64,000 nucleotides of DNA. It comes from Promethearchaeota archaeon (GTDB lineage Archaea > Asgardarchaeota > Lokiarchaeia > Sigynarchaeales > SOKP01). Shown here one piece after another: positions 9,100 through 17,005 of the stretch. Each line of letters opens with the position of its first letter. Positions within the stretch are counted from its first letter, which is position 1. A model generated the notes under the pieces. That model worked only from the letters and a program-made list of their open reading frames with translations, did no database searches and was not told the DNA's origin. The DNA lies in NCBI GenBank assembly GCA_013375495.1, contig JABXKC010000018.1, positions 10,161 through 74,160 on the forward strand, given 5' to 3'. The position numbers and the translations under genes were made by a program.

Positions 9100-9122
9100 A
9101 AATCTTACTTGACATAAGATTT
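9100..9122. repeat. Perfect 8-bp inverted repeat in the FTR1 upstream region
   Basis: AAATCTTA and TAAGATTT flank a 7-base spacer (CTTGACA). It lies in the 353-base gap shared by FTR1 (leftward) and the next membrane protein (rightward). It may be a second operator or a hairpin. The rest of this gap (9123-9355) is AT-rich and I see only a GGTGGT ribosome-binding site just before the next gene. Confidence 0.4.
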
Positions 9123-9355
9123 TTCTTTTAAATCGTTAAGATTTATGAAAAAAAAGTGATATTTTAATAATTTGCTAAGAGATATTTATAAGACTTAAAT
9201 TCTTATGAGTTTATCGTTTATTTACACCTTTTATCTAAAATTAATTCCTTTCAATAAAAATAACTTTACAGGTAAAGTAACTAATTTATTTACTTCATTA
9301 ACATAATTACACACACAATATAACTCATAAAAACAAATTATATGGTGGTAAATAA

Positions 9356-10180
9356 ATGAATAAAACTAATTTGATCAAATGTATCCTCGCAGTTACTGTT
9401 GGTCTCTTCATGCTCATAGTCGCACCTATTCTAGTGCAGATCTCTCTGGAGCCTCTCTTAGTCGCGCTTCAAGCTGCAGGACCTCAGTTTAGTAGTGGAA
9501 TTACACTTTTCTCCTTATTTTATCCTTTGTGGCGGGCTATAGGATATGTGACGGGAATTGTTCTTTTAACAATTGTCCCATCAATCTATAAAGGTAAGGA
9601 ATGGACTATGAAAGTGGAATTAACTGTTTATGCCGTGCCATCTGTAAGTGGAATGTTTATGTTTCTCCCTTACATAAGTTTCGTAGGGGGTTTTCCGATT
9701 CCTATGATAATCTCATTTGTTGGATTGCTGGGTTTCTGGAGCGTATTACTATTTCATAAACACGATAGTCTTCTTGAAAAAATAGTGAACCTAATTACAT
9801 ATACATTTATCGGCATGTTGGCTACACATGCGTTTATTATAGGTATTGGAGCACAAAGAATGTTGCTTACAAGACCTGGCCAACCCGGGTTCGCGGGTTT
9901 AGAATGGTGGATTTTATCTCTTTCCGGTGAGGTGAATTGGATTGCAGTTCTTATGCTTTTTGGTTCCATCCCTCTGATGGCAGAGCGTAAGGAGAATGGA
10001 TGGTGGCTAGCATTAGTTGCGTCATTAACTATTATAACCATCAACATTCCAACACAGATTATTCGAACGAAAACACTAGATTATCTGATTGGAGCACTAC
10101 TTGCTGCCTGTTTATTAGCACTTCTACTGATTTTCAAAGACCGCTTGATAAGTAAGAATCAAATTAACTCAAGAGATTAA
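9356..10180 (+). CDS. Hypothetical multi-pass membrane protein
   Basis: The protein has 274 residues with seven to eight hydrophobic helices (approximately 8-30, 52-78, 90-112, 115-133, 142-168, 190-207, 215-235, 240-262). The loops are short and there is no recognisable catalytic motif. An unusually good ribosome-binding site (GGTGGT, 7 bases before ATG) and a T-rich tract after the stop suggest a single-gene transcript. I do not recognise the family. Confidence 0.65.
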   Translation: MNKTNLIKCILAVTVGLFMLIVAPILVQISLEPLLVALQAAGPQFSSGITLFSLFYPLWRAIGYVTGIVLLTIVPSIYKGKEWTMKVELTVYAVPSVSGMFMFLPYISFVGGFPIPMIISFVGLLGFWSVLLFHKHDSLLEKIVNLITYTFIGMLATHAFIIGIGAQRMLLTRPGQPGFAGLEWWILSLSGEVNWIAVLMLFGSIPLMAERKENGWWLALVASLTIITINIPTQIIRTKTLDYLIGALLAACLLALLLIFKDRLISKNQINSRD

Positions 10181-10185
10181 AATTC

Positions 10186-10206
10186 TTTTTTTTTTTTTCC
10201 CCCCTA
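10186..10206 (+). terminator. T-tract terminator
   Basis: A run of about 15 T followed by 6 C lies immediately after the stop of the upstream membrane-protein gene and before the DsrE-type operon. Oligo-T tracts act as archaeal intrinsic termination signals. No hairpin is visible. Confidence 0.5.
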
Positions 10207-10263
10207 TTTTTAATGCAAATATTAGCATTAACTATTTATTTAAAAAAAATTTATTTTGTTAAT

Positions 10264-10632
10264 ATGGTTGTGTTTACCTTTGTTGTATGCGCTGAACCTT
10301 ATAAATTCGAAGCGTTAGATACGATGCTTAACCTAGGACAGGCAATCCTAAAGAAGGGTCATAAAATATTGGGTATTTTTTTTTATGGAAGCGGTGTGTA
10401 TAGCGCGAAACGGGAGTTAAATATTAGCTCATCAATGAGAGATTTACCTAAACGGCTCGAAACTTTTGTTAACGAGAATGATATGTATCTATCTGCTTGT
10501 AGCACGTGGATAAACTTTACTGGCTTAAAACTTGAGGAGTTAATCGAAAGTGCTTCTCAAGTAGGTTTAGGAGGATTATCAGAGTGGATGGCAGAATCAG
10601 ATAGAGTAATAGTATTTGGTCCTGGAGGATGA
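10264..10632 (+). CDS. DsrE/TusD-like sulfur-relay protein
   Basis: From ATG 10264 the protein has 122 residues. It has the DsrE-fold pattern: strand VVFTFVVCAEPY, helix with the ALDTMLNLGQAILKKGH run, strand ILGIFFYGSGVY, and the conserved SACSTW segment whose Cys matches the active Cys of TusD/DsrE. In TusBCD/DsrEFH this Cys carries persulfide sulfur, for tRNA thiolation or sulfur oxidation. I chose this start because the 17 residues upstream are hydrophobic, unlike the family. It is first of three genes in DsrE-DsrF-DsrH order. Confidence 0.75.
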   Translation: MVVFTFVVCAEPYKFEALDTMLNLGQAILKKGHKILGIFFYGSGVYSAKRELNISSSMRDLPKRLETFVNENDMYLSACSTWINFTGLKLEELIESASQVGLGGLSEWMAESDRVIVFGPGG

Positions 10633-10636
10633 TTAT

Positions 10637-11005
10637 ATGGTTAAATCAGTAGTAATTTTATGCGAAGATTCTCCCATTGGCAAGAATTCCGCTGTCGAAG
10701 CGATCCGCATGGGTGCGGGAATTACGGCAGTAGGAGATCTAGATGAGTGTAAAATAATCTTTATGGGTGATTCAGTTTACTTCTTATCCAAGAATTTTGA
10801 CCCCGAAAAGGTCAATAGAGAAGCCCCTTCGAATATTTTGAGGTTGATGGAACTTTCTGATATAGAAATTTATGCTCTAGACTCAGCTTTAGAAATTGCT
10901 GGCATAAAAGACGCGGACTTAATAGAATATGAAAACATAAAAGTAGCAAGTATGCAAGACATTTCAAAATTTATACTAGAAGCAGATGTAACCTATAGGT
11001 ATTGA
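10637..11005 (+). CDS. DsrF/TusC-like sulfur-relay protein
   Basis: The protein has 122 residues starting at ATG 10637, with GGAGG placed just upstream inside the end of the previous gene. It follows the family pattern of strand VKSVVILCEDSPIG, a helix that includes AVEAIRMGAGI, then strands IIFMGDSVYFL and IEIYALDSAL. TusC/DsrF subunits are structural partners that lack the catalytic Cys, and none is seen in the SACSTW position here. Its place between DsrE-like and DsrH-like genes supports the call. Confidence 0.7.
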   Translation: MVKSVVILCEDSPIGKNSAVEAIRMGAGITAVGDLDECKIIFMGDSVYFLSKNFDPEKVNREAPSNILRLMELSDIEIYALDSALEIAGIKDADLIEYENIKVASMQDISKFILEADVTYRY

Positions 11006-11022
11006 TACGAGAGGATATTATA

Positions 11023-11364
11023 ATGGAAAATAAGAAAGATATTGTATATTTATACGGATTCAGCACTAGAAAACAGATGTATATAGACAACTTGTTAGGT
11101 ATTGTAAGTGAACAGATTGAAAATGAAATTAGTATCGCAATCGTTCTAATTCACGATGGGGTAATTGGAACATCACAAAGTGGTACAATCCCAAGCTTAT
11201 TAGATAAATTGTTAAACCTCTCAGTATCGGTATTTGCACTATTACCCGATCTATTAGCGCGAGGAATTGAATCAAATACGGTCGATCCAAGGATAAAATG
11301 CATCGACTATGACGAACTTGTGGATCTATTAGCACAGATTCCCAAAGTTGCTTCTTGGATGTAA
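11023..11364 (+). CDS. DsrH/TusB-like sulfur-relay protein
   Basis: The protein has 113 residues starting at ATG 11023, preceded by GAGAGGA. It has the short alpha/beta DsrH form: DIVYLYGFSTR, a helix, IAIVLIHDGVIGT, then VSVFALLPDLLARGI and KCIDYDELVDLL. TusB/DsrH completes the hexameric sulfur carrier. No tusE/dsrC gene and no thiouridylase is next to the cluster, so the acceptor of the sulfur cannot be inferred locally. Confidence 0.7.
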   Translation: MENKKDIVYLYGFSTRKQMYIDNLLGIVSEQIENEISIAIVLIHDGVIGTSQSGTIPSLLDKLLNLSVSVFALLPDLLARGIESNTVDPRIKCIDYDELVDLLAQIPKVASWM

Positions 11365-11453
11365 TACTAAATTCGAGATCTATCACCTTTTTATTATTAG
11401 TTTTCTAATTATTCATTAGTTATTCTATATGAAATCTGAATTGTGAGGAAAAA

Positions 11454-12239
11454 TTGGAGATTATAGATTTAGAAGAAAAATACAACAATCTTTATTTTAT
11501 GTGCTTAGAAGATTGGAGCGCTGAAATGAAAGAAGCTGGTAACCATAAAGAGAGTTGGTATAATAAGATGAAAAATGAAGGTCTTGGCGTAAAATTGGCA
11601 TTAAATAAAAAAGAAGAAGTGGTAGGGATGATACAATACATTCCTATCGAGCATTCTTTTGCCGATGGAGAAGATCTATACTATATCAATTGTGTATGGG
11701 TACACGGCTACGATGAGGGGGTTGGGAACTTTCAGAAAAAAGGAATAGGTAAAAAGCTGATAAAAGCTGCTGAGGAAGACGTCAGAAAAAGAAACGCTAA
11801 AGGAATGGTAGCATGGGGTGTTTCTTTACCTTTTTGGATGAAAGCTTCTTGGTTCAAAAAACAAGGATATCTAAAAGTCGATAAGCAAAGTATGGCAGTC
11901 TTACTATGGAAACCTTTTTCTGACGATGCTATTGCACCTAAATGGATAAAACAGAAAAAAAAACCCCAAAAAATACCCGGAAAAGTATCGGTAACATCAT
12001 TTTTAAATGGGTGGTGTCCTGCTCAGAATATTGTATTTGAAAGAGCAAAAAGAGCAGCTTCAGAATTTGGAGATAAAGTAGTTTTTACAGAAATAGATAC
12101 GTTTAATAGGGATGTATTTTCAGAATGGGGTATTGCTGATGCTCTTTTTATCGATGGGAAGGAAGTTAGAACTGGACCTCCCCCCTCATACGAAGATATT
12201 AAGAACAAAATAGCTAAACGAGTCAAGAAATTGAAATAA
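11454..12239 (+). CDS. GNAT acetyltransferase fused to a thioredoxin-like (YoaP-type) domain
   Basis: The protein has 261 residues. Residues 1-155 are a GNAT fold with the acetyl-CoA loop QKKGIGKKLIKAAEEDV. Residues about 175-260 read as a thioredoxin-like domain: strand VSVTSFLNGWCPAQNI, helix, strand VVFTEIDTF, then ALFIDGKEV. The single Cys in CPAQ replaces a CxxC pair. GNAT-YoaP proteins are known from bacteria and archaea with unclear substrates. The start is a TTG with a GAGG ribosome site 5-9 bases before it; no ATG lies near. The gene is monocistronic by spacing. Confidence 0.75.
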   Translation: MEIIDLEEKYNNLYFMCLEDWSAEMKEAGNHKESWYNKMKNEGLGVKLALNKKEEVVGMIQYIPIEHSFADGEDLYYINCVWVHGYDEGVGNFQKKGIGKKLIKAAEEDVRKRNAKGMVAWGVSLPFWMKASWFKKQGYLKVDKQSMAVLLWKPFSDDAIAPKWIKQKKKPQKIPGKVSVTSFLNGWCPAQNIVFERAKRAASEFGDKVVFTEIDTFNRDVFSEWGIADALFIDGKEVRTGPPPSYEDIKNKIAKRVKKLK

Positions 12240-12241
12240 TT

Positions 12242-12253
12242 AAACAGCTGTTT
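12242..12253. repeat. 12-bp perfect palindrome after the GNAT gene
   Basis: AAACAGCTGTTT lies two bases after the stop codon. It may be part of a 3' hairpin or a protein site; nothing else in the short gap before the next gene is notable. Confidence 0.3.
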
Positions 12254-12355
12254 GTTAGTTATAATTGAGAAGATTAAATTAGTATAATCAATAAATAATA
12301 AATAAATATTTCAAGAAATTCTAAGAAATAATATAAATGAAAATGAGGTTTTATT

Positions 12356-12757
12356 ATGTTATTTGAGATCTTTAACGAAGATTGGGCTCAAACTTTTGGC
12401 ACCCTTGAAGACATCATGTGGTTCCTGATCTTATACCTGATCTTTCTAATAGTCATGGCGATCTTTCTTAAAATCGCTTTGAGTTTCTTCAGTAGTGCGA
12501 GACACACGGAGTTTGGATCAGTATTTTTAACTTCTTTCGTAATTACCGTCATTTATGCCATAACGTTTTTGTTCATAGGTAATTGGGTGGCATGGGTAAT
12601 CGTTTTAATTGTGGCGTGGTTGATTATAAGTGCCCGTCATCACACAGGAATCTTTGGCGCAATAGCAGTAACAATTGTGGCTTTTATACTCTATGTTATC
12701 GTAGCTATATTGCTCGAGTTATTATTAGGTGTAGACTTAATAACTCTACCCTTTTAA
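12356..12757 (+). CDS. Small multi-pass membrane protein, unknown
   Basis: The protein has 133 residues with four hydrophobic helices (about 18-45, 58-78, 80-95, 98-125) and the conserved-looking loop SARHHTG between helices three and four. The first 15 residues are acidic and soluble. I do not recognise a family. Confidence 0.6.
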   Translation: MLFEIFNEDWAQTFGTLEDIMWFLILYLIFLIVMAIFLKIALSFFSSARHTEFGSVFLTSFVITVIYAITFLFIGNWVAWVIVLIVAWLIISARHHTGIFGAIAVTIVAFILYVIVAILLELLLGVDLITLPF

Positions 12758-12794
12758 ATTCTTTTTTTCTTTTATAGAGAGAAAATCAATAAAA

Positions 12795-13241
12795 TTAACA
12801 AAGTTCTCCATTTTTTTCATAGCAATCGAAAATACTATCAATGTTATCAATGTAATCAGACATAGAATTGTACCAGCTGTCAAGAAGCTCACGAAGTTGC
12901 TGTTTAATCATGTCTAAATTTTTTGCCCCGTATACATATAAATATCCACGTTTATTTGTTTCTCCTTTACCATATTTTTCGCTGTAGGCTTTTAATGATA
13001 TTGAATTCTTTTCAATAACACCAAGCTCATTAAGTTTTATAAGAGCTCTTTGAATTGAGCTTCGATCTTTATCAAATATTTTAGTTAATTTCACAGTAGT
13101 TACATCATTGTGGTTCAGTATATATGAAAAAACGTTCGACTCTATAACATTAAGTCCTAATATACATTTTAATAGCTTTCCGCTTTTGAATACATTATTC
13201 TCTTCTACCATATCTTTTAGTTGTTTTGATATACTTTCCAA
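12795..13241 (-). CDS. HTH transcriptional regulator (MarR/TrmB-like winged helix)
   Basis: The protein has 148 residues. Residues 30-85 form a winged helix with the recognition-helix run DRSSIQRALIKLNELGVI, followed by a hairpin wing (KYGKGETNKRGYLYVY). The C-terminal 50 residues are helical and likely mediate dimerisation. This type commonly controls a neighbouring gene; the thioredoxin gene upstream on the same strand is the obvious candidate, 47 bases away. Confidence 0.75.
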   Translation of the reverse strand: MESISKQLKDMVEENNVFKSGKLLKCILGLNVIESNVFSYILNHNDVTTVKLTKIFDKDRSSIQRALIKLNELGVIEKNSISLKAYSEKYGKGETNKRGYLYVYGAKNLDMIKQQLRELLDSWYNSMSDYIDNIDSIFDCYEKNGELC

Positions 13242-13288
13242 AGATTTACACCAAATAATTATATATAAAATTAAAAATAAAAAATAAA

Positions 13289-13696
13289 TTAAGTAAACGA
13301 TCTTAACTTTTCTAAGATTCTCCTTAAATACTCTTCATTTACAGCGCCAACTACTTTATGTATAACTTTATCATTTTTAATAAACAGCGTCGTTGGAATT
13401 CCCGTTATTCTATACTCTTGAGCTATAGCACCGACTTCGTCTACATTTACCTTAACAAAGATAAATTCTTGGTAAAGTTCCTTTTGAAGCTTTTCAAACA
13501 CGGGGGCAAACATCATGCATGGTGAGCACCATACTGCCCAGAAATCTATTATTAAAATCTTGTCTGAGAAATCAGATTTAAGTTGCTTAAATTCTTCTGC
13601 CGAATGAATTTTCACTATTTCAGTTGGCATAGATTGGGTTTTTAACAGCATTTCAGCTTTTTTTAGCCGAATTTTATTCAAGTCGTTTTCAGTCAT
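13289..13696 (-). CDS. Thioredoxin
   Basis: From the ATG at 13696 the protein has 135 residues, with a 30-residue N-terminal helix before the thioredoxin fold. The active site reads FWAVWCSPCMMF near residues 53-64, with cis-Pro in GIPTTLF and the closing helix after GAVNEE. The CSPC active site differs from the usual CGPC. I chose the second ATG because GGAAG lies correctly before it; the upstream ATG would add 18 basic residues. It lies upstream of the MarR-like regulator. Confidence 0.9.
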   Translation of the reverse strand: MTENDLNKIRLKKAEMLLKTQSMPTEIVKIHSAEEFKQLKSDFSDKILIIDFWAVWCSPCMMFAPVFEKLQKELYQEFIFVKVNVDEVGAIAQEYRITGIPTTLFIKNDKVIHKVVGAVNEEYLRRILEKLRSFT

Positions 13697-13859
13697 TTTT
13701 CTTCCTTTTTTACATGTTTTAAAGTTGTGATAGTAATTCTGAACTATCACACAACTTTCATAATTATGAACATCTCACCTTCTATTTAAAGATCATGATT
13801 ATAAAAAAAAAAGTTTAGTTTTGTATTCTTTTTGTTCTAAGAGGGTGTGTATGAACTTG

Positions 13860-14543
13860 CTATAGAATGATGAATGAATAAAATATTAGCCATCCTCCAA
13901 TCATTATTTCAAATACAATTGACAATATACCAAAGATGGATGATAAGGTTTCATAGACTTTAAAGTTAGGTTTTAAAAGTTTTGCCACATTAGCGAAGCC
14001 AATGGCAATACTAGCAGCAATTCCTAACCATCCAATAAAGGGGGGTGTCACTCCATAGGTAACTAACATGATTGAAATCGCGAGAGTACCAATAGCCCAA
14101 CAGATCATTGCAAATGCGAATCTTGAGCTTTTTCTTTTGAGAGTGATACGATATGAATCAAATAACGAATCTTTTTTCGCACCACTAGTATCTGAGTATT
14201 TTTTTGCTAAATCGAGAAGTCCCCAGTAGTCCTTTTCATTATAGACTTGAATTGAGCCTTCTGCTATTCGAAAGACCATCCAAACAATTCCCAATATTAT
14301 GTTATAAGAACTAAAAGCAATAAACAACATTATAGGAAGAATTATGACGCAAAAATGTTCAATAAGGGCAAACGCAATACTTAATTTAAACTTTTCTGGA
14401 TTTTTGCTAAAATTTAGAAGCTTTGCATCTGATTCATAATGCTTCGGTGTTGGTTCTAATATATAACCAAATATCGCCATCACAATTTGCAAAACCAAAA
14501 TAAGCAGATAGAGAAAACCAGACAAGAAGATTTCGATATTCAA
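13860..14543 (-). CDS. Membrane protein, DUF4386-like
   Basis: The protein has 227 residues with six or seven membrane helices. A charged VFRIAEGSIQ segment sits in a helix, and cytosolic loops carry EKDYWGLLDLAKKY. The pattern of helices and the R-x-x-E segment resembles DUF4386 proteins of unknown function. I see no transport signature. Confidence 0.5.
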   Translation of the reverse strand: MNIEIFLSGFLYLLILVLQIVMAIFGYILEPTPKHYESDAKLLNFSKNPEKFKLSIAFALIEHFCVIILPIMLFIAFSSYNIILGIVWMVFRIAEGSIQVYNEKDYWGLLDLAKKYSDTSGAKKDSLFDSYRITLKRKSSRFAFAMICWAIGTLAISIMLVTYGVTPPFIGWLGIAASIAIGFANVAKLLKPNFKVYETLSSIFGILSIVFEIMIGGWLIFYSFIIL

Positions 14544-14793
14544 AATAAATCCACCATTTTTTTTCTACTCTACTTCATTTATTTACATTTTATTTTTTTC
14601 CTGTTCACTGCATATCCGAAAGAAGTGAACACGATTCTATTATTTTTTTTAGTTTATAAATTTTGTAATTTAATGTTTTGTTTATTTTTGGTTTTCTTTG
14701 ATTTCTCCTACTGTTTCATCTTGATATTTTATAAATACTTAAAAGAGTAAATTTCTTTTATCTTTTTATAATTATATTTCAATATAGTTCAAT

Positions 14794-15546
14794 ATGAAGA
14801 TACACTCCCTTTTTATTTTAAACAAAGCAGGAGCTTGCTTATACAGTAGAAACATCACAAGTGATTTTGAGAACATAGAACCAAATTTGATAACTCCTTT
14901 TTTTTCAGCAATTTTTTCGTTTTCTGAGAGTGTAATTTCTAAAGAAACACCTGAAATTCTCGAAATGGGTGGTTTTAGGATTGCTTTTAAAGTAGAGGGA
15001 GATTATATTTATGCTATATTAGCAAATACAAGCGCTAGTCTATTGTTTATAGAATCTCGGTTAATAAGTATAGTTCAAGTATTTAAAGATTTTTTAGAGA
15101 ATAACAAAGTCGAATCCTACGAAGTGATTGAAAATCCCGAATTTGATGATAAGATTGATTCAATTATTACTGGGGATGAGGAATTAGTTTCAAGCCAGCC
15201 TTTATACAAAAAAATTATAGATTTATTTAACAGATTAACGCTCGAAAATGAAATCCTAGGAGCTGCTTTATTTTCTATAAACGGGAAAGTAATTTTTTCT
15301 TCGTTGCCAAATGAAATTCTCCTATCATCGCTAAAAGAATTAGAAATTAGGCATATAGTTGCAAATGAATATGCCATGACCTTCTACAGCCTGGAAAACG
15401 ACCAAAAAGTATTTTCCCGAATCATCAATATCCCTTGGAAATTAGATCCACTCTTAATCGTAATTTTATACGAATCTTCTGTCCCTTTAGGAATGGCTGA
15501 AGTCAATTTAGAAAAGATAACAAAAGCAATTCAAAACATAATTTAA
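14794..15546 (+). CDS. Longin/roadblock-fold protein of the Asgard type
   Basis: The protein has 250 residues. The first 100 residues have the longin profile: strand IHSLFILNKAGACLYSR, helix FFSAIFSFSESVI, a three-strand sheet (FRIAFKVEGDYIYAIL), then a long amphipathic helix. Residues about 145-250 repeat a similar alpha/beta/alpha plan (AALFSINGKVIFSSL, AMTFYSLENDQKVF, then the final helix), as in roadblock/LC7 or a second longin. Such folds bind small GTPases in eukaryotes and are abundant in Asgard archaea. A direct partner is not encoded next to it. Confidence 0.6.
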   Translation: MKIHSLFILNKAGACLYSRNITSDFENIEPNLITPFFSAIFSFSESVISKETPEILEMGGFRIAFKVEGDYIYAILANTSASLLFIESRLISIVQVFKDFLENNKVESYEVIENPEFDDKIDSIITGDEELVSSQPLYKKIIDLFNRLTLENEILGAALFSINGKVIFSSLPNEILLSSLKELEIRHIVANEYAMTFYSLENDQKVFSRIINIPWKLDPLLIVILYESSVPLGMAEVNLEKITKAIQNII

Positions 15547-15611
15547 ACCAGACTTCTAAGAATCGGAAAGATAAAATAACCTTTTTTTATGGTTAATGAT
15601 TTTGGGACTTT

Positions 15612-16877
15612 ATGTATGATTTTATTGTAATTGGTGCTGGAATTTCTGGAGCTACTTTCGCTTATAAAGCTTCAAAATACGCAAAAACGCTTCTTGTGGA
15701 AGCTCAAGACTACGCACGAGAAATTCCCGTAAGAACAAACATTTTTGCTGAACATAATAAACCTTTTGTCGACGATGATTTCTGGAACGATGAATCTATA
15801 TTTCCACGACCATTTATTCAGTTGAATTATAAAAGCGAGAAATATGACGGATTATTGCACTCGAAGGAATTTGGAGCACCACTGGGAAAAATATCTCATA
15901 CAGAAATATTGATTAAAAAACTCATTGATAAATTTAGGGATCAAGGCGGCACAACTCTTTTTAACGCGAATATTGCTAAAATTGTAAGACATACGGACTC
16001 GATTGAAGTTATTGACGGAAAGAGTAAATCGTATTCTACAAAACTTTTGGTTCTCGCTACAGGATCTCGGGGTTTTCCACTCCAAAAATCGTTAGGATTT
16101 GGTACCCCTGAATCCTATATGGGAATTTACACCAATATTTACGCAGATCAATCGATTCTAGATAATAATTTCAGTTTTCAATACATGTTTCATCTAAATC
16201 CCAAGATTAGCCATAACGGTCCCTTTTTCTTTAACGTTGGGAAAGGTCGAATTGCAACTGGATACTTGGGGAATAGGGAAAGTCCCGCAGAGCTTAAGAG
16301 TAAGTTAATTAGAATTCTTAAGAATTATCAAACAATCCAACCGTTCATGAAAGGGATAAACTGGGACGAATCTATTCCGTTTATAAGTGGAGGAATATCA
16401 AAGCATCCGATAAGCTCGTTTTCAAAAGATCGCGTAATCGTGTTAGGTGAAGCGGCTGGATTAGTTACAGCTTTTTTTTACGAGGGGATCCTATGCGGTT
16501 TAGCGAGCGCTGATATAGCCGCAACAATGCTAGAAGATTTACTTACAAATAATTCTAGTTTCTCGAGAGTCGAATTAAAGAAATATGACGATGATGTTGC
16601 CAGAATTTTGTTCACATACTTTAGAAATGGTAATGCGTGCGAATACCTCTTTTATAATGAGAGTTCTTCTTCTAAAACTTTATGGAATTCTTATACAAAC
16701 CTTTTAAATACTAATAAAACGGTGAGAAAATATGTTTACGAAGCACATATTAACCAGGACTTATCAACACATAATACTGACAACGACAGATGGGTTGGAG
16801 AAAGATTATTTGCTACAATTCCCGTCATTTCTAAAATGACGCTCTGGCCAAAGTTTCTGAAAGCCATGAGCTTTTAG
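15612..16877 (+). CDS. FAD-dependent oxidoreductase, geranylgeranyl reductase-like
   Basis: The protein has 421 residues. It starts with the FAD-binding motif DFIVIGAGISGATFA and an acidic strand end LLVEA. A mid-protein DRVIVLGEAAGLVTAFFYEGI holds the second FAD-contact motif (GDAAG type). This matches geranylgeranyl-reductase-type enzymes of archaeal lipid metabolism and related flavin hydroxylases. The usual C-terminal motif cannot be confirmed, so substrate assignment is loose. A short degraded copy of the GEAAG region occurs 3 kb downstream (19757). Confidence 0.7.
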   Translation: MYDFIVIGAGISGATFAYKASKYAKTLLVEAQDYAREIPVRTNIFAEHNKPFVDDDFWNDESIFPRPFIQLNYKSEKYDGLLHSKEFGAPLGKISHTEILIKKLIDKFRDQGGTTLFNANIAKIVRHTDSIEVIDGKSKSYSTKLLVLATGSRGFPLQKSLGFGTPESYMGIYTNIYADQSILDNNFSFQYMFHLNPKISHNGPFFFNVGKGRIATGYLGNRESPAELKSKLIRILKNYQTIQPFMKGINWDESIPFISGGISKHPISSFSKDRVIVLGEAAGLVTAFFYEGILCGLASADIAATMLEDLLTNNSSFSRVELKKYDDDVARILFTYFRNGNACEYLFYNESSSSKTLWNSYTNLLNTNKTVRKYVYEAHINQDLSTHNTDNDRWVGERLFATIPVISKMTLWPKFLKAMSF

Positions 16878-17005
16878 AAAAACAAATTGCTCTTCTCGTT
16901 ACTTTTTAAATCATAGACTTTCAGATAATTAAAAAATTAAAAGTAAAATAAAAATATAAATAAAAAAAAAAGAAGCTAATTTTTGTTTTTTCTTGAAAAC
17001 TGGCA

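Noticed and set aside
14487..14750. 87-residue open frame rich in Phe/Leu between the DUF4386-like gene and the longin gene
   Set aside because: It overlaps the 5' end of the reverse gene, has composition expected of T-rich DNA and no ribosome-binding site.
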